The position numbers and the translations under genes were made by a program. The notes beneath the pieces are model-generated. The model was not told the origin of the DNA. It searched no databases and saw only the letters and a program-made list of their open reading frames with translations. A stretch of 64,000 bases of DNA from Galaxea fascicularis (taxonomy: Eukaryota; Cnidaria; Anthozoa; Scleractinia; Euphylliidae), in the NCBI GenBank assembly GCA_948470475.1, contig OX419343.1:9911268-9975267 (forward strand). The letters are read 5' to 3'. Positions 31,461 to 45,849 of the stretch are shown in pieces; positions within the stretch are counted from its first letter, which is position 1, and every line of letters begins with the position of its first letter.

Positions 31461-34400
31461 AAACTATTGCCAGGCGCAAGTTTTCGCCTTTGTGCAAGTG
31501 CAGTGGCGTTGGAAGAGGAGGGTGTTCTGCATGGCGTTGCAGTGTACACAAATAACACAGGATAATAAAGGCCTGTCATGTGTCAGGCAGAAAATTGATG
31601 TTTGACAAGCTCTCGGCCAATGGGACTGCCGCGCTCGGTTTGTTTACATGTCCATCTCATCACCACAAATGTAACAATAGACAAGTTATTCATTGAACTC
31701 ACGCTTCGGCAAAAAGATCTTCCATGCGTTAACAGATTCAGGGTCTGTTGAGAAAAGTAGTTAAGCGAGCTGGTTCGCGTTGGTTGCAGTACAAAAATCA
31801 AAAGAAATGCCCCGTAAATCGCAAAGAAAACGAGTAAGCAACTTGGCACTTGATTTAATCCCATCAAGAACACATGTCATTGGTGCTAGCTTTTGTGCGC
31901 GCGGTTTTCTTTTCGTTTCCCACTAATAGCGGGTTGCTTGTCGTTCGTTCACTTGATCTTTGCAACCTCTATAAAGTGATTTGCTTGAAACAATGATGGA
32001 AAATATCCAAGAAATCGACGGTTTTATCCTCCTCGTTGTCATTTCTCGATTACAAAACCAAGCGAATCGAGCCCTATTCAACGAGCAGCGACCAAGACAT
32101 TTCTTTACCGGTTCGTTCATTTACAATCCAAGAAATTTCTAGGCACACAACTTTGGCAGAAAGCCGGTTCTGAATGGAAAGAAATCTACGCTTAGCGTCT
32201 AACGGGCCTGGTAAACAAAGCAAAAATGGCTATAAAGTATTTTGTGGAGAGAGATTTACAACACATGGATGTGGCCTATTCAGAATTCAAAATATTTTAG
32301 CAGCACATCGACGTACAAGAAGTAACGATTTCCGCGCCGTAGGAAGGAACAGAAGTTTTACCTTTTCTATCACAGCGGTAGGGCTCAAGATTCCGTCCAC
32401 ATTTGCAAGAAAAAACAGCAGGAATGTGTGATTATAAGTCAAGACGAAGTGGCAAGCCGTTAGATTGTAGAAAGAACAAAGCGAGGGCCTATAGCACCTC
32501 TCGCTACGCCAGAGTGATTTGGTAAATAATTGATGCAGAGTCCCCTTTGAAATCGATTGATTTCCATTTACCACCAAATAAACATGCATTAAATATTTGT
32601 GAAATCGTTCTAAGTAACAGGAAATAGGCGCGGATTCGACGAAATAGCCGTTAGCAGAGGCACAAGAACTACAACAGCCGCGCACCTGAAAAAGCACGCG
32701 ATTTACGAAAACTTGGAGATGATATCTTCTTTAAAATCGTGATTTACTGACACTGATATTAATTGGTAATTGTATCAAACCCCATTAGAATTTCCACATA
32801 ATTGGTTAGCTCTCTCCCAAAAGTTCGCGGCAAACTTGTGAAACCGATCTCAACTTTGTTTCAGTTCTCGAAAAAACAGCAACGTTTGTCCCTTATCTCG
32901 CTGTGCAGGTTTCCGTTGTAACGATTTTCACGGAAAAATCCATTGACGAAAGGAAAATACTAATAAGCAGGTTTTTTGATTGTTGTCAGATTTAGACCGG
33001 TGCTTGAATCTCACTCAAAAACTAATAAAATCATCACCGCGTTCACACCGTTTGTTTCCAAACAATCAAAACCGACACCAACTTACTCAAAAGTTAGTTT
33101 TCGCGAACCTGTCCAGCGATGCTGTTTACAAGAACAGTTTGTTTGCCAATACAGGTACAATTTTAAATAAGGCTACTGCAAGTGCCACGCAAAAGGAATT
33201 CATGTCTCTTGTCGCAATCATAAAAAAGAGGAAATTGAAAGAAACGGCGGAACTACTTGTTTTTCGCCTTTCAATACGCCTTTTAATACGCCTTCTAACG
33301 GCAGTTCCCCCAGAGTGCGTTGTTAAAACCTCAAATTCAACCACGTTTAACATTAAAACAAAAAAACAAAGCCCATATTTCGTTCCCAATTTCAGTCATT
33401 TTAGAAACATTTCTGAGTAAAACTTGATGTAAAGTCATCGAATTTTTGAAAACGTCTATGCTTTTAGAAGGCAAACTTTGGGTAATTTATCTTGATCTGA
33501 GAGTCTAATTCCTTTCCGAGAAGCAAACTGAGTCAGAAGTAGTGTTAAAAGTTTCAAATCTCAGTCATATTTAACATAATTATCTAAATGCATAATCAAT
33601 TGCTTCAAATGAAAGAGTGCTGTTCGTGTATGGTTCTAGATTCTTGTCCTAAGTCACGACAAGTAATTTCGTCAACCCAAATCTTGGAGTCTCCAACTGT
33701 GTCATGAAAGTATTCTTTTCTTTTAGTATGTAAAGGAGTGATTTCGAGAATCAACTTAAATCATTCGAGTTGACGAAAGCTTTATTTACGGCATAATTTG
33801 GGCCGGGACGGAAAAAATGAACTTCAATTCCAATAAAAAGAAAGTGAACGTTTTGTTGTGGTATATGATTGAATTCAGTGTGTCACAAAACTGTTCGAAA
33901 ATATCCAGCAACAGAGCGAATTAGATCAAAAGATAAAGTTTATAAATGAACTTGCGTCAGGTTAAATATGTTTGGCTCTTGAAATAAAATGAAGTAATGA
34001 AAAATAAATTTCTGCAGTCCATTTCGTCATGTCTTCCTTCTACTGCTTTAACCCAGTACTGACAAGAGGCAACTTTCTCCAAATTTAAGAGAAGGGCACT
34101 GATGCTCGATTAGCGAGGATTTTGTACGACTTAGGACAAGAATAAAGTAACTAGAGTTCATTTGAACATGGGACCAGGTATTTGAACGATATTCAGACGG
34201 TATTTGACAAAACTGAACAGATTTGAATCTGGCCAATGTGGGTAGCTAAGTCTTGCTTACTGTAAACAGTGTCTATCCGTCCGGAATGAAACAGTGACAA
34301 GGAACATTATAGTTTTAAGATGACCTACTTATAAACAGGCATACAGAAATCCAATTCTCTTAACCATGGGTCTAAGTTAAACCTGGCGCGTTGCTGAAGG

Positions 34401-34606
34401 TCTCGAGAGTGGTGCCTCTTAATTTGTACCACGCAAAAAGTTCAACTTTCCAAGCTGAAAGTTGTTGAACACTACTTTTTTGATAATGGGAACTCAAACA
34501 CGTTGCACAAGGTTGTCCTAACTGTTTTCTAGATTGAACCCAGCTAAAGAGTTCATCATAAATGAGTGTGAATGTATGAAAATTATAAATTTGAATAGCG
34601 ACTCAA
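31461..34606. other. Gene-free stretch
   Basis: Several open frames of 60-146 codons occur, but none has domain features, consistent splice sites or a recognisable product. No repeat was identified. Confidence 0.5.
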
Positions 34607-34990
34607 AGAATGACAGAAGATGTGTGTGATCATCGCAGTTATGAACGCTACTTGAGCAATAGTGAAAAAAAAAAAGCCTTATTAATTTCACTACCGCGTA
34701 AGAAGAGTTCATAACTGCAATGATCACACACATCTCCATTCTTTATCCCGCAGTTAAAATATGTTTTTCATATGTTAGTCACATATATTCATCCTTCCCG
34801 TGTTTAGAACGAACTCACGAAATCAACAGCTCCAAGTTGGCTTGTTAGTTCAGCTAGTAGAAAGCTTCACCGGTATCGCAGAGGTCATGGGTTCGACTCT
34901 CGCACAAGTATGATTTTTTTCAGGTTCTATCAGTTTCGCTACTGCTCAAGTTGTGTTAATAGCTGCGATCATCACTTGCGTCCTCAGTTC
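34607..34990 (+). repeat. tRNA-like repeat element with inverted flanks, copy 1
   Basis: Contains 'gatgtgtgtgatcatcgcag' then TTATGAAC, inverted about 70 bases later as GTTCATAACTGCAATGATCACACACATC. A tRNA-like block follows at 34838-34910 (TTAGTTCAGCTAGTAGA ... GGTCATGGGTTCGACTC), then TTTTTTTCAGG and a third GCGATCATCACTTGCGTC. The same parts recur at 48.1, 50.8 and 58.65-58.97 kb. Confidence 0.7.
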
Positions 34991-35459
34991 TTCATAAGCC
35001 GCGCATTCATACAATTTTAACTGACTAACAATTGAAGTGAAAACTGACCAAGCATTCGCTTTGCGTGGTACAGTTTGAAACGTTTTAGGTGGTTGCATTG
35101 TACATCTAGTTTTTGTCAGTCGGTGTAGGTGATTCTGTACACAATTCCTGAATGAGACCAGCTGGACAGGACACCGTTGTACCTTGAATGTTTACTACGC
35201 CGTAGTAAAACTTAAACCGGACTTTTTTACTTTGCTAACACTGCTGTCAATGACATAATTAAATTAGGAGCAGTTTCGCGGCATTTTCAACGCAAGACAG
35301 CAAATAAACTAAACGGCTTCCAAAAGACGAAAATGTTCGGCTAAATGCATAGGAGAAAACGTATGAAGCGGCAATTAAAAGAGGCATCCATAATGTAACA
35401 AATTGTGACAATACACGTCCAGTACTGGTAGAAGTGTTTGTCATCCGCTACAGGCCTCA

Positions 35460-37470
35460 AAACAAATATTGTTCATGATATGCTAGAGGTTCTTCAAACA
35501 TATATATGTTCCCTTCTCGATATCGCGACGTCAAAAGAGCATTGACCGCACTAAACTTGACGAATTTAGAACCTAGCGCACAGAAATGGCCGGAGACTTG
35601 GCTTGACAGGATTTTACCCTAGAGAAGAAAGTGATTCAGAAAAACAGTTACTTCATGGTTAAAAGATATCGTCCAGTATTTTTACACTCCTATTACTTGA
35701 ACTTGAGTATACAAGGTAATGTGAGGAGGCCGCTTTCAGAAAGCAACAAGACTTAGTGTCGAAGCTATGGTTCAACGTTGTGTTGAGAGACTTTCTGAAC
35801 TCGAAAATGTTTTCTTTTCTCGGACAATCATCTACAGAAACTTGTGAACTCGCTTGGGAGATTCACTTGATAGATCATCAACCATTGAAGCGAAGTTTTC
35901 AGAATTGAGTCCAATAATGCTAATACAACACATTTAAAACAGTTGCTCATTGACTCGAACAAGTCCATTACCTGGGCTCAATAATTTTATATCCCCTGTA
36001 TTAATCAAACAGAGACACCTGCGATCTCAAAACGAACGGTTGAAAGAAATCAAGAAGTTAGCTACAACATGGTTTGACGTGTTTGCACTAACCTGTACGC
36101 ATCGGTTACTTTGACACGACAATTTTTCAAACATATGGAAATATAGAAGCAGGCGAAATAAGTTGCATAATTCACTCCACAATACACAAGGTAGTGTTGG
36201 AAACTAATGTCAACAATGGTGAAGGTTTCAAAATTGATCACCAAATATCTATAACATGGTTTAAGAAGTTGACCCCGGCTTTGTACACGCGTATTACATT
36301 AAATAGAGAACTTTTTAATTTATTCACAATCACTGGTAAAGGAAGGGAGCTTAACTGAAAAATTCACTTCACCGAATATAAAACGGTATTTAAGAAAAGG
36401 TTTTACAAATCGGCATATCCCTGCAACGTGACTCAACTAATTGTCCACTGATTTCACACCTTCAACACTTCAACTCAAGAACTTTGTATTCAGTCATTTA
36501 AAGTCAAGCATGGAAAGCCACAAATTCAGTTTAACTTTGAAGGTATACTTTGATATCCTAAATTACAGTGGGAAAGTTTTCAGAATTGATCTACAAGTAA
36601 CTACAACGTCATCTGATTTGTACACGTCTGTTACAAGAAACGGTAAACTTGTATGTATGCTTTATCAAATGTAAAGACTCAGAGCGAGGTGGTTATGAAT
36701 TCACTTCGCAGAATAATAAAGTGTAGTTAAGTAAAGCTCTACAAAAATCGGCAAATAAGTGTAACATTTTTCAAGTAGCAATCTTTTGAACTTCGATTGT
36801 CTTAACTCGAGAGAATTGCACGGTATATTCATGCACGATTAACAACTTGTGCAAACGCAGTTGAAAAAGTCGCCATACACTCCGTGGATGATAAAGATTG
36901 TGGCAAAGGTTCCAGAACTGAATCGGTTTAACTTGTCTGACAATGGTTTTAACAGGGCGATATAATGCGAACTCCAGAATTTTTTATACTCTTACATGTT
37001 GATTAACTTTAGCAACCGGTGAAAACCCATTCTTCACAGAATTCAAGGTTCCACAGGATACAAATCGCTCAACGAGAAAGGTTTCAGAAGCGCGTCGACG
37101 AAAACCAGTGACACGAAGTGTATACTAATTCGAAAATTCCGATAACTTGAAATTGAGAATTTCGTATTTACCACGAGGTACGACTGCAAAGGTTTCATGA
37201 ATCCAAAGTACTTGAACCGAGGTTTAAAAGTCGTCTAATTGGAAATGCAAGCAGATTATTTGAGCTCGACAATTTGCATTATTTTCGCGCACAGTAAACT
37301 GAAATACCCACCAGTTCAGTTGAAAAAATGGCTTCGTTTCGACTTTGAATTGCCAAAACTTGCTTTATGGAACATCTCACTGAGAAATCGAAAAATAAAG
37401 CTAACAGTGATAAGCCTATCTGCCAGTGGTCCAAACTCGCCGATTATTAGAAGTCGACAATTTTAATACA
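35460..37470 (+). repeat. Degenerate tandem array, period about 175 bp
   Basis: Units share, in order, a GTACACG(T/C)(G/C)TGTTAC-like start, AACTT, an 'aattcacttcgcagaataa' block and 'ctacaaaaatcggca'. Matching starts fall at about 36095, 36276 and 36619, with a more diverged one near 36445. Units are heavily diverged and no coding frame runs through them. The array limits are estimates. Confidence 0.4.
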
Positions 37471-40400
37471 AGTCAAATCAAATTATAAAAAGCTACGAAC
37501 TTGATTGAAAGACAAGAAAGCCTCGTTAGGACTGACGAATGTTTGATTTATTTATACGCTAATGTCGCAAATCGATCCCATAGTATGGCCGCACATTTCA
37601 CAGGATAAGCCGGAAAGACCACACGTCGAGTCGGGCTAGACAATCCAGTTGTAATTTTGTCATCAAAAAGAGTTCTCAAGACACGCAAAAGCAGTAGGAT
37701 GTTTGCCGCTGTCCTTATCGCTGCGAAACTCCTTTACCGGGCTTTAAGTTAAGCCCTGGGCTATCAGGATTTCATAGAGATGCGTCGCAATGTACGATAA
37801 ACATCGCGACAGTGTTGCGTCGGTTTATGCCACGACTGTAATCGTCAGGGGATGAAGTAGCTTATTAGTTTTAATGACACGTCGAAAACCTCGGCACATG
37901 TTAAAATTCACATTGTACTTAAAACCATTTTCGATGTATTTCTCACGGAAGATATAATTATTGAAGCCATCTTTTCAAACGCGTTTGTCATTTTGTTGCA
38001 AACAGTTTTAAACTGTAAATTATAATTCACAGCGTGCATTTTATATAAAATCATACATAACGCTTATTCTTGACGAAGGAAGTTTGGTCCTCGAGAACTC
38101 AAATTCATCTACTACATACATACTCGTGTCTACTATAATATATTCCGATAAGATAAATGCATAGTTGGTTTAGCAATAACAACGTGTAATTCTCAGAAAG
38201 ACACACGTTTTACAACTGGTGAATTTATAATCCTAATGTACAGATAAACACCTTTGAAAATCGATTCACAAGTACAAGAGCTATCCTTCCAATCAAAATG
38301 GTAATTTCGTGTTCTCATAGTGTAAAAAGAAACAGGTAATGTTGTTGAACGCCGGAGTAATGAAGAATAATCAGATAGATTATGAATAGACAGGTATCAA
38401 AATGGCAAACGCAAAAAGGCTGCTTTACAAACTTTCACGGTAGGAACTTGTTGATGAAATTTCGCGCAAAATTGTCAGGAGGATTCAAGTGCGTACTGAT
38501 AATCAGTCAATAATGTTCTTCAGTGATCGCACAAACAACACGCAATAAAGCCGGCCGCAAAAAAGCAAAAGGCTTTATAATTTTGTACTTAAGGTAATGT
38601 TGTCTGAATGGCCAGAAACGAAATAAGACAACCAAACACACGGCGCTTCTAAGTAAATTCACGGACGTCTCTCACGTGTAAAGTTGTGTATAGAGACGGC
38701 GAGTTTAGGCGATGATGTTTGTTATTGTTAAAGCATATTTTAAGAACAATTGATTACGATCCGCTAAGCGAGGCACGCAAGTTACAATATGAATACAAGT
38801 CACTACTATAAACCAGTATGAACCTTGCACAAGTCAAAAAAGGCTGTAACGACCAAATTCAAAGGTTTGAGCCATCAAAAGTGCCCCATAAATCTTTTCC
38901 TATTCTTGGCCCAACGTCGAAAAAACAGTTAAGTTCGTGTAGTTCTAACTTGTGATTCTGTGAATAATATTCAGTGCAGGTCATCGTTTTAATAAAGCTA
39001 GAGCCTGAGCTATAGTTTCCGTGAGGCATGTTCTTTTTTCGGGAAGTTTTTTTTTTCTTTTTTCGTATTCGCCTCTCTTAAGCTATAAAGGCGTTAATGA
39101 TTGAGCAGAAGTATGGAAAACAAAACTATCGGCGAGTCTCTGGACAAAACCCACATTTGCGACCGTTTGAAAGGTCCAGAGCTAATAAGCAATCCCGGCT
39201 TTTCTGTGATAAGCCTCCTTTTTGATATAAAGAATAAATTCTGATCCAAATGTTTTTGTCAGGTTTAGCAACTCTCGCTATTGCATTAGACTCCCAACCT
39301 AAGACTCTCTTTAGAGTAATTGGATAAAATTCTTGAGTACCGTGACCATTAAAATGGAAGCTTAACTGAGAAGTTCCTAAACATAGCGCTTCCAGTTCGT
39401 GAAACCTTCACATTATTCCACGGCTTTCCCTCCATATCGAGCTGAAGAACGTTTGGCACCGAAAGACTTTTAAACAGTGATTTATGCGAATGCAGTGACC
39501 TCTGTCTAACCTGATGCTAGAATCGATAGCAAGGACGCTTCACTCCTCGAACTGTACAACTCATTACTCAGCTTCAAAAGTAATAAACTTCAACGCCACA
39601 CAACTCATCTAAGCCTAAACAAAGACCCAGGCTAAAATGGAACAATTTCAACATTACTGCTAGGGACATGAACCGGCTGAAATCCCACATCATGGGTGAA
39701 GGGTGTTAACAATTTGTTCCCCTTTCTTCACGCACAAATTAGTACAGCAAAGAGGCGCCTGGTTAACACAGGATCAATACACACCTATTTTCGAGAAAAG
39801 GAATCTTTACTGCTCAATGAAAATATTCGCGGGAAAAGAAGAATCGCAGCAAAACCTGAGCAGATTTGTTCATCGCTTTTGCCACGAAATGAAGCACAGT
39901 GAAGTCACTGAATCCACATTGCATGCATTTGTTACGGCTGAACACAAAAGGTTTGCATTATCGCATCTTACACAACAAACGAACAGCTTCCTTCCTTGCC
40001 TTTGTTTAAAAACAAGCAATTGGAGACAGTTCGGGTTTTTTTCTTTCACTAACTAAATGATGAATGCTGTACGCTGGAGGCGATTCATCGATTTAGAAGA
40101 GAGAACCCACAGCACAAGACCGCCCATAGATTCCTCATGATTGTAAGAATAAGTGAGGGCACTTACGAAGAGTGTCTCATGAAGGACATTCCCTTTATAA
40201 ACGAACTACGATTATGATTTACTGTCGACAGGGTCGTACGCGCTTTTATGCGGCCATCGCCTGGTGTCGCGTGGTCGCCAACAACGTGAAAGAAGCGAAG
40301 AACAATAGATCCAAACCACAAAACCGTGACAGAGAACTAAGTTGAGTATCTCCACCAAATTTACCTAAACAAACTCTAGGTCGGTTCTTTATGGAGTGAA

Positions 40401-43400
40401 AGTAATTCCCAAACAACTCGGACTACCGACGAACCGCCGCCTGATCCAAACTTGGCGATCGCATCTGTGTATAAGCTCTCCAGTTGGCATATTTGTTTTT
40501 ACATGTAGCTGCATTCTAATCATATTTGGCTAACATAAGTAGCGTCTTCTGATCGTGGTAAACACGTTGTTAGAACCTGAGCACTACGCAAACTGATTGC
40601 ATGAACACGCTGTTCAAACCGCGGCGAGAAGAACGCTTTCGGTCATTCGCAAGAACTGGATACATTTTTCGCGCGTAAAACGGAAACGAAATTAGGTGAA
40701 GACTACATGCAAACAATGCAAGTCACGCTATGGACCGGGGTGATGTTGAATGTTCTTGTAATTGGTTGTGTTTCTGTCCGTTGCGTACAGCCCGTAACTC
40801 ATTCATTGTCCAGTCAAAAACTATCAGTGTACTTCAGCGTCGGTACCGTGCGACCATTTTCGAAAATGAATTACCTCCTATGTACAAGTTGTTTAGAGAA
40901 AGACTTGCTCGTTCGCAACGCTGTTGAGTGAATGACCAACCAAACAGTGCTATTGATCTGCGTAAAATCTCCAGATTGTAAATTAACAGCTTTCCTTTCC
41001 CAAACAATGCTTCAAACCTTTGAGGCTTATAAGCGAATGGCATTGAAAATTTAAACCACAGTGTTTGTCAATGACGAGGGTCGGTCATGCAGCCGCAACA
41101 TTGAAAGTAAACTGAACCTTTTCCTTATCACTGCCCCTCTGTTAACACGAAAGGTGCTTGTAAAACAAAGACTGCTATCTTCGATACAACGCTTTTTGTG
41201 GTAACTTGATTTAGCGCGTTGTCGAGCATGGCTTAAAAACTGCACTAGTCTCCCCGCGAAAAGTCCTTACATATGGAGATTTCAAATCAAACGAAACTTA
41301 CGGATAGGCTCACTGAACCCTCAGCAGCCTTTCTGGATCCTGTGAGCGCGGAAACCTCACGCAATACGTTAGAGTTACGACTAGATATACATTCGTTTTA
41401 CCTGAAAGAGTTGTGTGTGTACCTAGCGTAGAACCACAGCAAAGCCAGGCAGTCTGCTAAGCGTCAGAAGTGGGGGTGTACAAGAAGCGGAACAAGGTAA
41501 AGGTGGTCTACAATCCCGCTTATAAAAATTCTCACATTGAATGATTGCGGTGAATGAGAGAGAGATGGGGCTATCAGTCAAGCATGCGCGTAAGAGACCA
41601 AACCACGTGCTCTCCGAGTTGGAAACATGTTGGCGATCGATTTCATTGTCGATCATTGAAAAGAACATAAACTTAATTGAGAATATCAGTTTCAGGCCCT
41701 GCGAAGCGCCTAAAATACAGCTTTGCCAGGGGAATACTTTTTTTTCATGATTGACATGTAAACTATTCGTTTGCTAATTTACAAACCGATATTTGCCCTC
41801 GTGTTCAGTGTTGCGTAAGAAGCTAAGGGCGAAGGTAAGAGACTGTTGTAACGAAGGCTATAGTAAACAAAATATAACTGGGAGTAAAAATACCCGTTGG
41901 TTTTAAGTGAAACTGTTGAAATGAAATAGTACATTTTACTTTTGTCCTTTTGGAAACTGAGCTTTACCCGGTTCATTAATTGAATTTCCAGTTTTCGAGA
42001 AAATCTGCACGCATTGTCCTTCATAAAAATCTGTGACTTCAGCGACAAGGTATTAGATGTAGTTCGGTAGATCAAACACTTGTTTCCAGCAATGATTTTT
42101 GAAGTGCTACTCAGAAAGAGGAAACAGAACGAAAATGTCAATTGAAGAAGTGATGTCAGCTGCGCTATGCTCTCAAATCTCATTCCCGTTACACGTTGAA
42201 GGTCTCAGGCGAGGATGATCAGCGCTTCGTGATTTCAACGTGTGCGGGGGCGGGAAGTTATTCGAATGAGCTAAATCGCATTAGTAGGCGAAAAGGATTT
42301 GACAAGAAAGGAAACAATATGAAGGAATCAAACGAGAACATGTAGCCATAGCGGAGTTTATAGGTTGAGTTGAAGTTAATTAATTTCATTGACCTTTGAA
42401 AGGGACAAACAACGACCTTATAACGAGATAGGAATGTGTGGAATGACGCAATACAATTAATATGTAACCCAACTCTCAAACCAGGAATGCTAGACACGCC
42501 AAGCATGTGTCCCTCTGGAAGCAGCTTATGGCAGCGGAATTTCAATTCTCTGAGGCAGTGTTTAAGAATAATGTGGAGCAGGAGAGCGGACGTCAAAGAC
42601 AATCGTGTTTGTATTACGGTGGTGGCTGGGCAGAGTATTATTGGATGGATTGCTCGACTGTCTGACTGACTGCCAAAGCAGATGGCTTGTGTACAGGGTC
42701 AATGAGGCTTGGCCACTTCAAAGGCTGATGAGCCGACAAAGCACTAAATATCAAGCTTGAATAATCAGTGAATCCAACAGAGCTTCAGTCACAAAGGAAG
42801 TTAAATGAAGCGAGACAATAAGCAAACCAGGAGATTGGCCCGAGAAAGTGAATGAAAGGGAAAACGAATGGGAATAACTGGGGAAGAGGGAAAACCAACC
42901 CTCTCCTTTCCCGTTTTCTTTCATTTTTTTCATTGTCTTGACGCCGCCATTTGGCGCTTGTGTGTTCATGGAATGACAAAAGAACTTGATGAAGGCTGTT
43001 ACACGAATGTATCATTTGCGACTCCAAACTCAGCCTTCATTTTTAACTGATTCCATTTATTTCTATTAAAACCTTCAATGCAGAATCCATGATTTTGGTA
43101 TACGAGGAAGGAGGGGGAGAGTGACTAGACCTGACTGGGTTCGCGGGTGAACGGATTTGGCTCATTAAAGAAAAGACTGCTCGGTTTTTCGGATTTTGAG
43201 GTGATAGTTTACGGACTGGGGGATGTTAAAGGCTCAGCGGATTACGAATTTCTTCAATATTTAACGCGTGGATTATGGATGTTGTTTGTTTTTGAAGTAC
43301 AGATCGTGGAACTTACTTGGCATTTTATTTTTTTAATTTTTAAATACTTTTTCTTTTTCAACAAAAACTAGTGAGACGTACAGCGACAGATCTTGTTTAC

Positions 43401-43687
43401 TGATCCGACCGGTTTCGTCTGATCACACAGACAACCGGGGATTTAACAAGATTGTGAAAAGTACCCTATATAGTTTTATGCTAAATTAATGGTTAGAGTA
43501 TGCACGTTCACTTTAGGGTGTTAACAGCATATCTACAATGTTTAATTTTGGGGCTCATTATTAACTATTAATCGTGAACCCCAGAATTAAACAGTTTTGT
43601 CACGCAGGATTTCCGTTATATCCTGCGCGTAGTTGTTACTGCGTGGTTTTCACTGTTCACGTTCTAGTTTCATTTATACGTGATTTA
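37471..43687. other. Gene-free stretch
   Basis: No multi-exon or single-exon gene could be assembled. Isolated donor-like sites (for example minus-strand GTAAGT near 40160 and 41298) might belong to non-coding 5' exons of the minus-strand gene to the left. That is a guess. Confidence 0.45.
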
Positions 43688-44056
43688 TAATGGTAATTGA
43701 ACTGGGTGGAGTGCAATTTGGTCTGAAATAATACGCGTGATTTCAAAATCAAACGAGTGCGCAGCGCGAGCTCGATTTGAAATTACAAGTATTATTTCAG
43801 ACCAAAATTGCACGACACGAAGTTCAATTACCACTTTATTACACTCATTTTGAAATTACACCGCTTTTTGTCAATATTAATGTTTATTTAATGTTCACTT
43901 CAGGAAAACCAGTTTTGAATTTTGATGAGTTTAACAAAGAATGCGATTTAAAGTGAAAAAAATAGTGCAATTTTGGAATAAATTGCCATGTTGAGAGCCA
44001 ATCAGATTGCAAGAATAACCAGTGGTTTCAAAATGGGTGTAATGAATTGTGTAATC
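43688..44056 (+). repeat. Three-copy interspersed element, copy B
   Basis: The longest copy, starting 'taatggtaattgaactgggt'. Its first part is a hairpin: GGTAATTGAACT...GTGCAATTTGGTCTGAAAT pairs with ATTTCAGACCAAAATTGCAC...AGTTCAATTACC. The rest ends TTTCAAAATGGGTGTAAT, inverse to an internal ATTACACTCATTTTGAAA. Confidence 0.8.
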
Positions 44057-45849
44057 AAACTAGTTGCTCTATCAATGCCTGATCAGACGAAACCGGTCGA
44101 ATAATAAATAGAGTTGACAAGATCCCAGGATCCCCTCCCAACTATCTTCGGATTGGCGGATTCTGCTAAAAATTAGCACGGATCCATGGTTGGATTTGCT
44201 GACCCCTAGATACACTCCCTTATTATAGTTGCCGGACAAATTCTATCAACGTCTTTCGCCGTTGTCTGTAAAATAGTCGCCGCGTGGGATTTTTTCTCCT
44301 GTTGTTAATTGATGAATCGCGTGAAACACACAAAAAGCATGCAAATGGCAATCTGTTATGTTTTCATTACATTTACGAAGGTTAAACAAACTTCCCCAGA
44401 CTTTGATAGTATTTGTTCGAAGTCACCTTCAGTGTTTTGAGCTTTTCCAAAAGGTAGAATTTCCTTGTTATTTTAACAACTTCTCCACGCTACGTCTATA
44501 GAAAATGGGGACAGGGTGGGAACACGGACACACTAATCTCCCAATCCCTATCATTAGATTCCCATTGAATTTCCCCGGCTCGTGTTTCAATTTTTTTTCT
44601 TTCTGTAGTTCTTTTTTTGAGAACAACTCGTTCGTATTTTATTCGTTTTTAGTTTCCTTTCACCCATTTCCTTTTTCCCTCACTACACTGTTCTGTTTAT
44701 ACCTTCACTGTTATCTTTTACACGAGTCTGAACGTTCTTCATTTTATAAGGGGGCTCATGCTGGTATGTTCTTCGAAAGGTTTTTGTAGTAAATCCCCTA
44801 AAAGCTAGCAGCGAAAGTCCGTAATTGCATGCTAATTCGTGGTAATATATAATGAAAATTACAATTCGGCTGTTGTGAGTATCGTTCTCAGGATGCAGTT
44901 CTGGGTGATCATGGATTTACCATTAACTTTTGTAGGTGACCTTTCAGTTGGGTTCTTGATCAATATGTCAAGCTCTCAAGAGCGTATTCGTACCAAAAAA
45001 TAGCTAAGTTATCTCAGGTTCAGCCTTATTATGTAAGAAACAACTCTCCCACGTAACAGAGACGTAAGAATTTTCGAGATAAATCGTCATAGGTGTAAAA
45101 GAGCGTCTTTAACGGTTGTCAGTCGTGTCTCTTAGCTCGTTTATTTTTATCGCTACTCTCATGACTGCTACGTAAAAACACCTCTCATGGGTTCCCTCTG
45201 CCGCTACCTCTATCCCCACCCCAACTATCCCAGCCCCTGACAAGCTACAACCGGTTGCAAAAAAATTTTGAAACATTTTCAAGAAAACAGCCTTTCTTTC
45301 TTAAAATAGCTGCTGTTAAGAATTCTGTGAGATATAACTCACAGCCCCTCCCTCTCCATCCTTCAAAGTTGTTCTTCCAGGTTTTGACCATGGTGTTGCA
45401 CGGGTATGGCGGATGGAAAGTGCAAGATCATGGAGACACATTATTAAAGCCCAAATGACTTACACTGTCTCGAGTTCTATTGCAACTGATTGAGGGCTGG
45501 TTATAACCTCTTAACAAGGGCGTTGTGGTGGAGAGTAACATGGTTAATTAAACTCGGGGTATTAAAGACAAAACTTACAAAGTTAACACAAGCAGGTGAG
45601 TGCCAACAGTTTAACATACCACTGGATGTTGCAGTTTTCAGCAACCTGGTTGATTTTCCTGTCGGGTTATATGACACAGTCAGATACGGGTCACTGCTGG
45701 AAAGCCTGCGATGAAAGAACAAGTATGAGCAAATTAATATAGCAGCACTACCACTGCCACTACCACTAAGCATTAAATTTCTAGAGCAAGGAGATGGACT
45801 GCAAGGGACCTCTGGTCATGGGTTATGACTCGCTGCCTTAGGAATTATA
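44057..45849. other. Gene-free stretch
   Basis: T/C-rich tracts around 44580-44700 and 45190-45240. No supported gene or repeat. Confidence 0.5.

Noticed and set aside
32287..33420. ORFs of 136 and 146 codons near 32.3-33.4 kb
   Set aside because: No domain, biased composition from AT-rich DNA, no supporting splice sites or start context.
35460..37470. CRISPR-like array
   Set aside because: Repeats are long, diverged and contiguous, and the genome is clearly eukaryotic.
41779..42602. Minus-strand ORFs of 134 and 114 codons
   Set aside because: Hydrophobic Phe/Ser/Leu-rich translations typical of non-coding T-rich sequence; no coherent exon structure.
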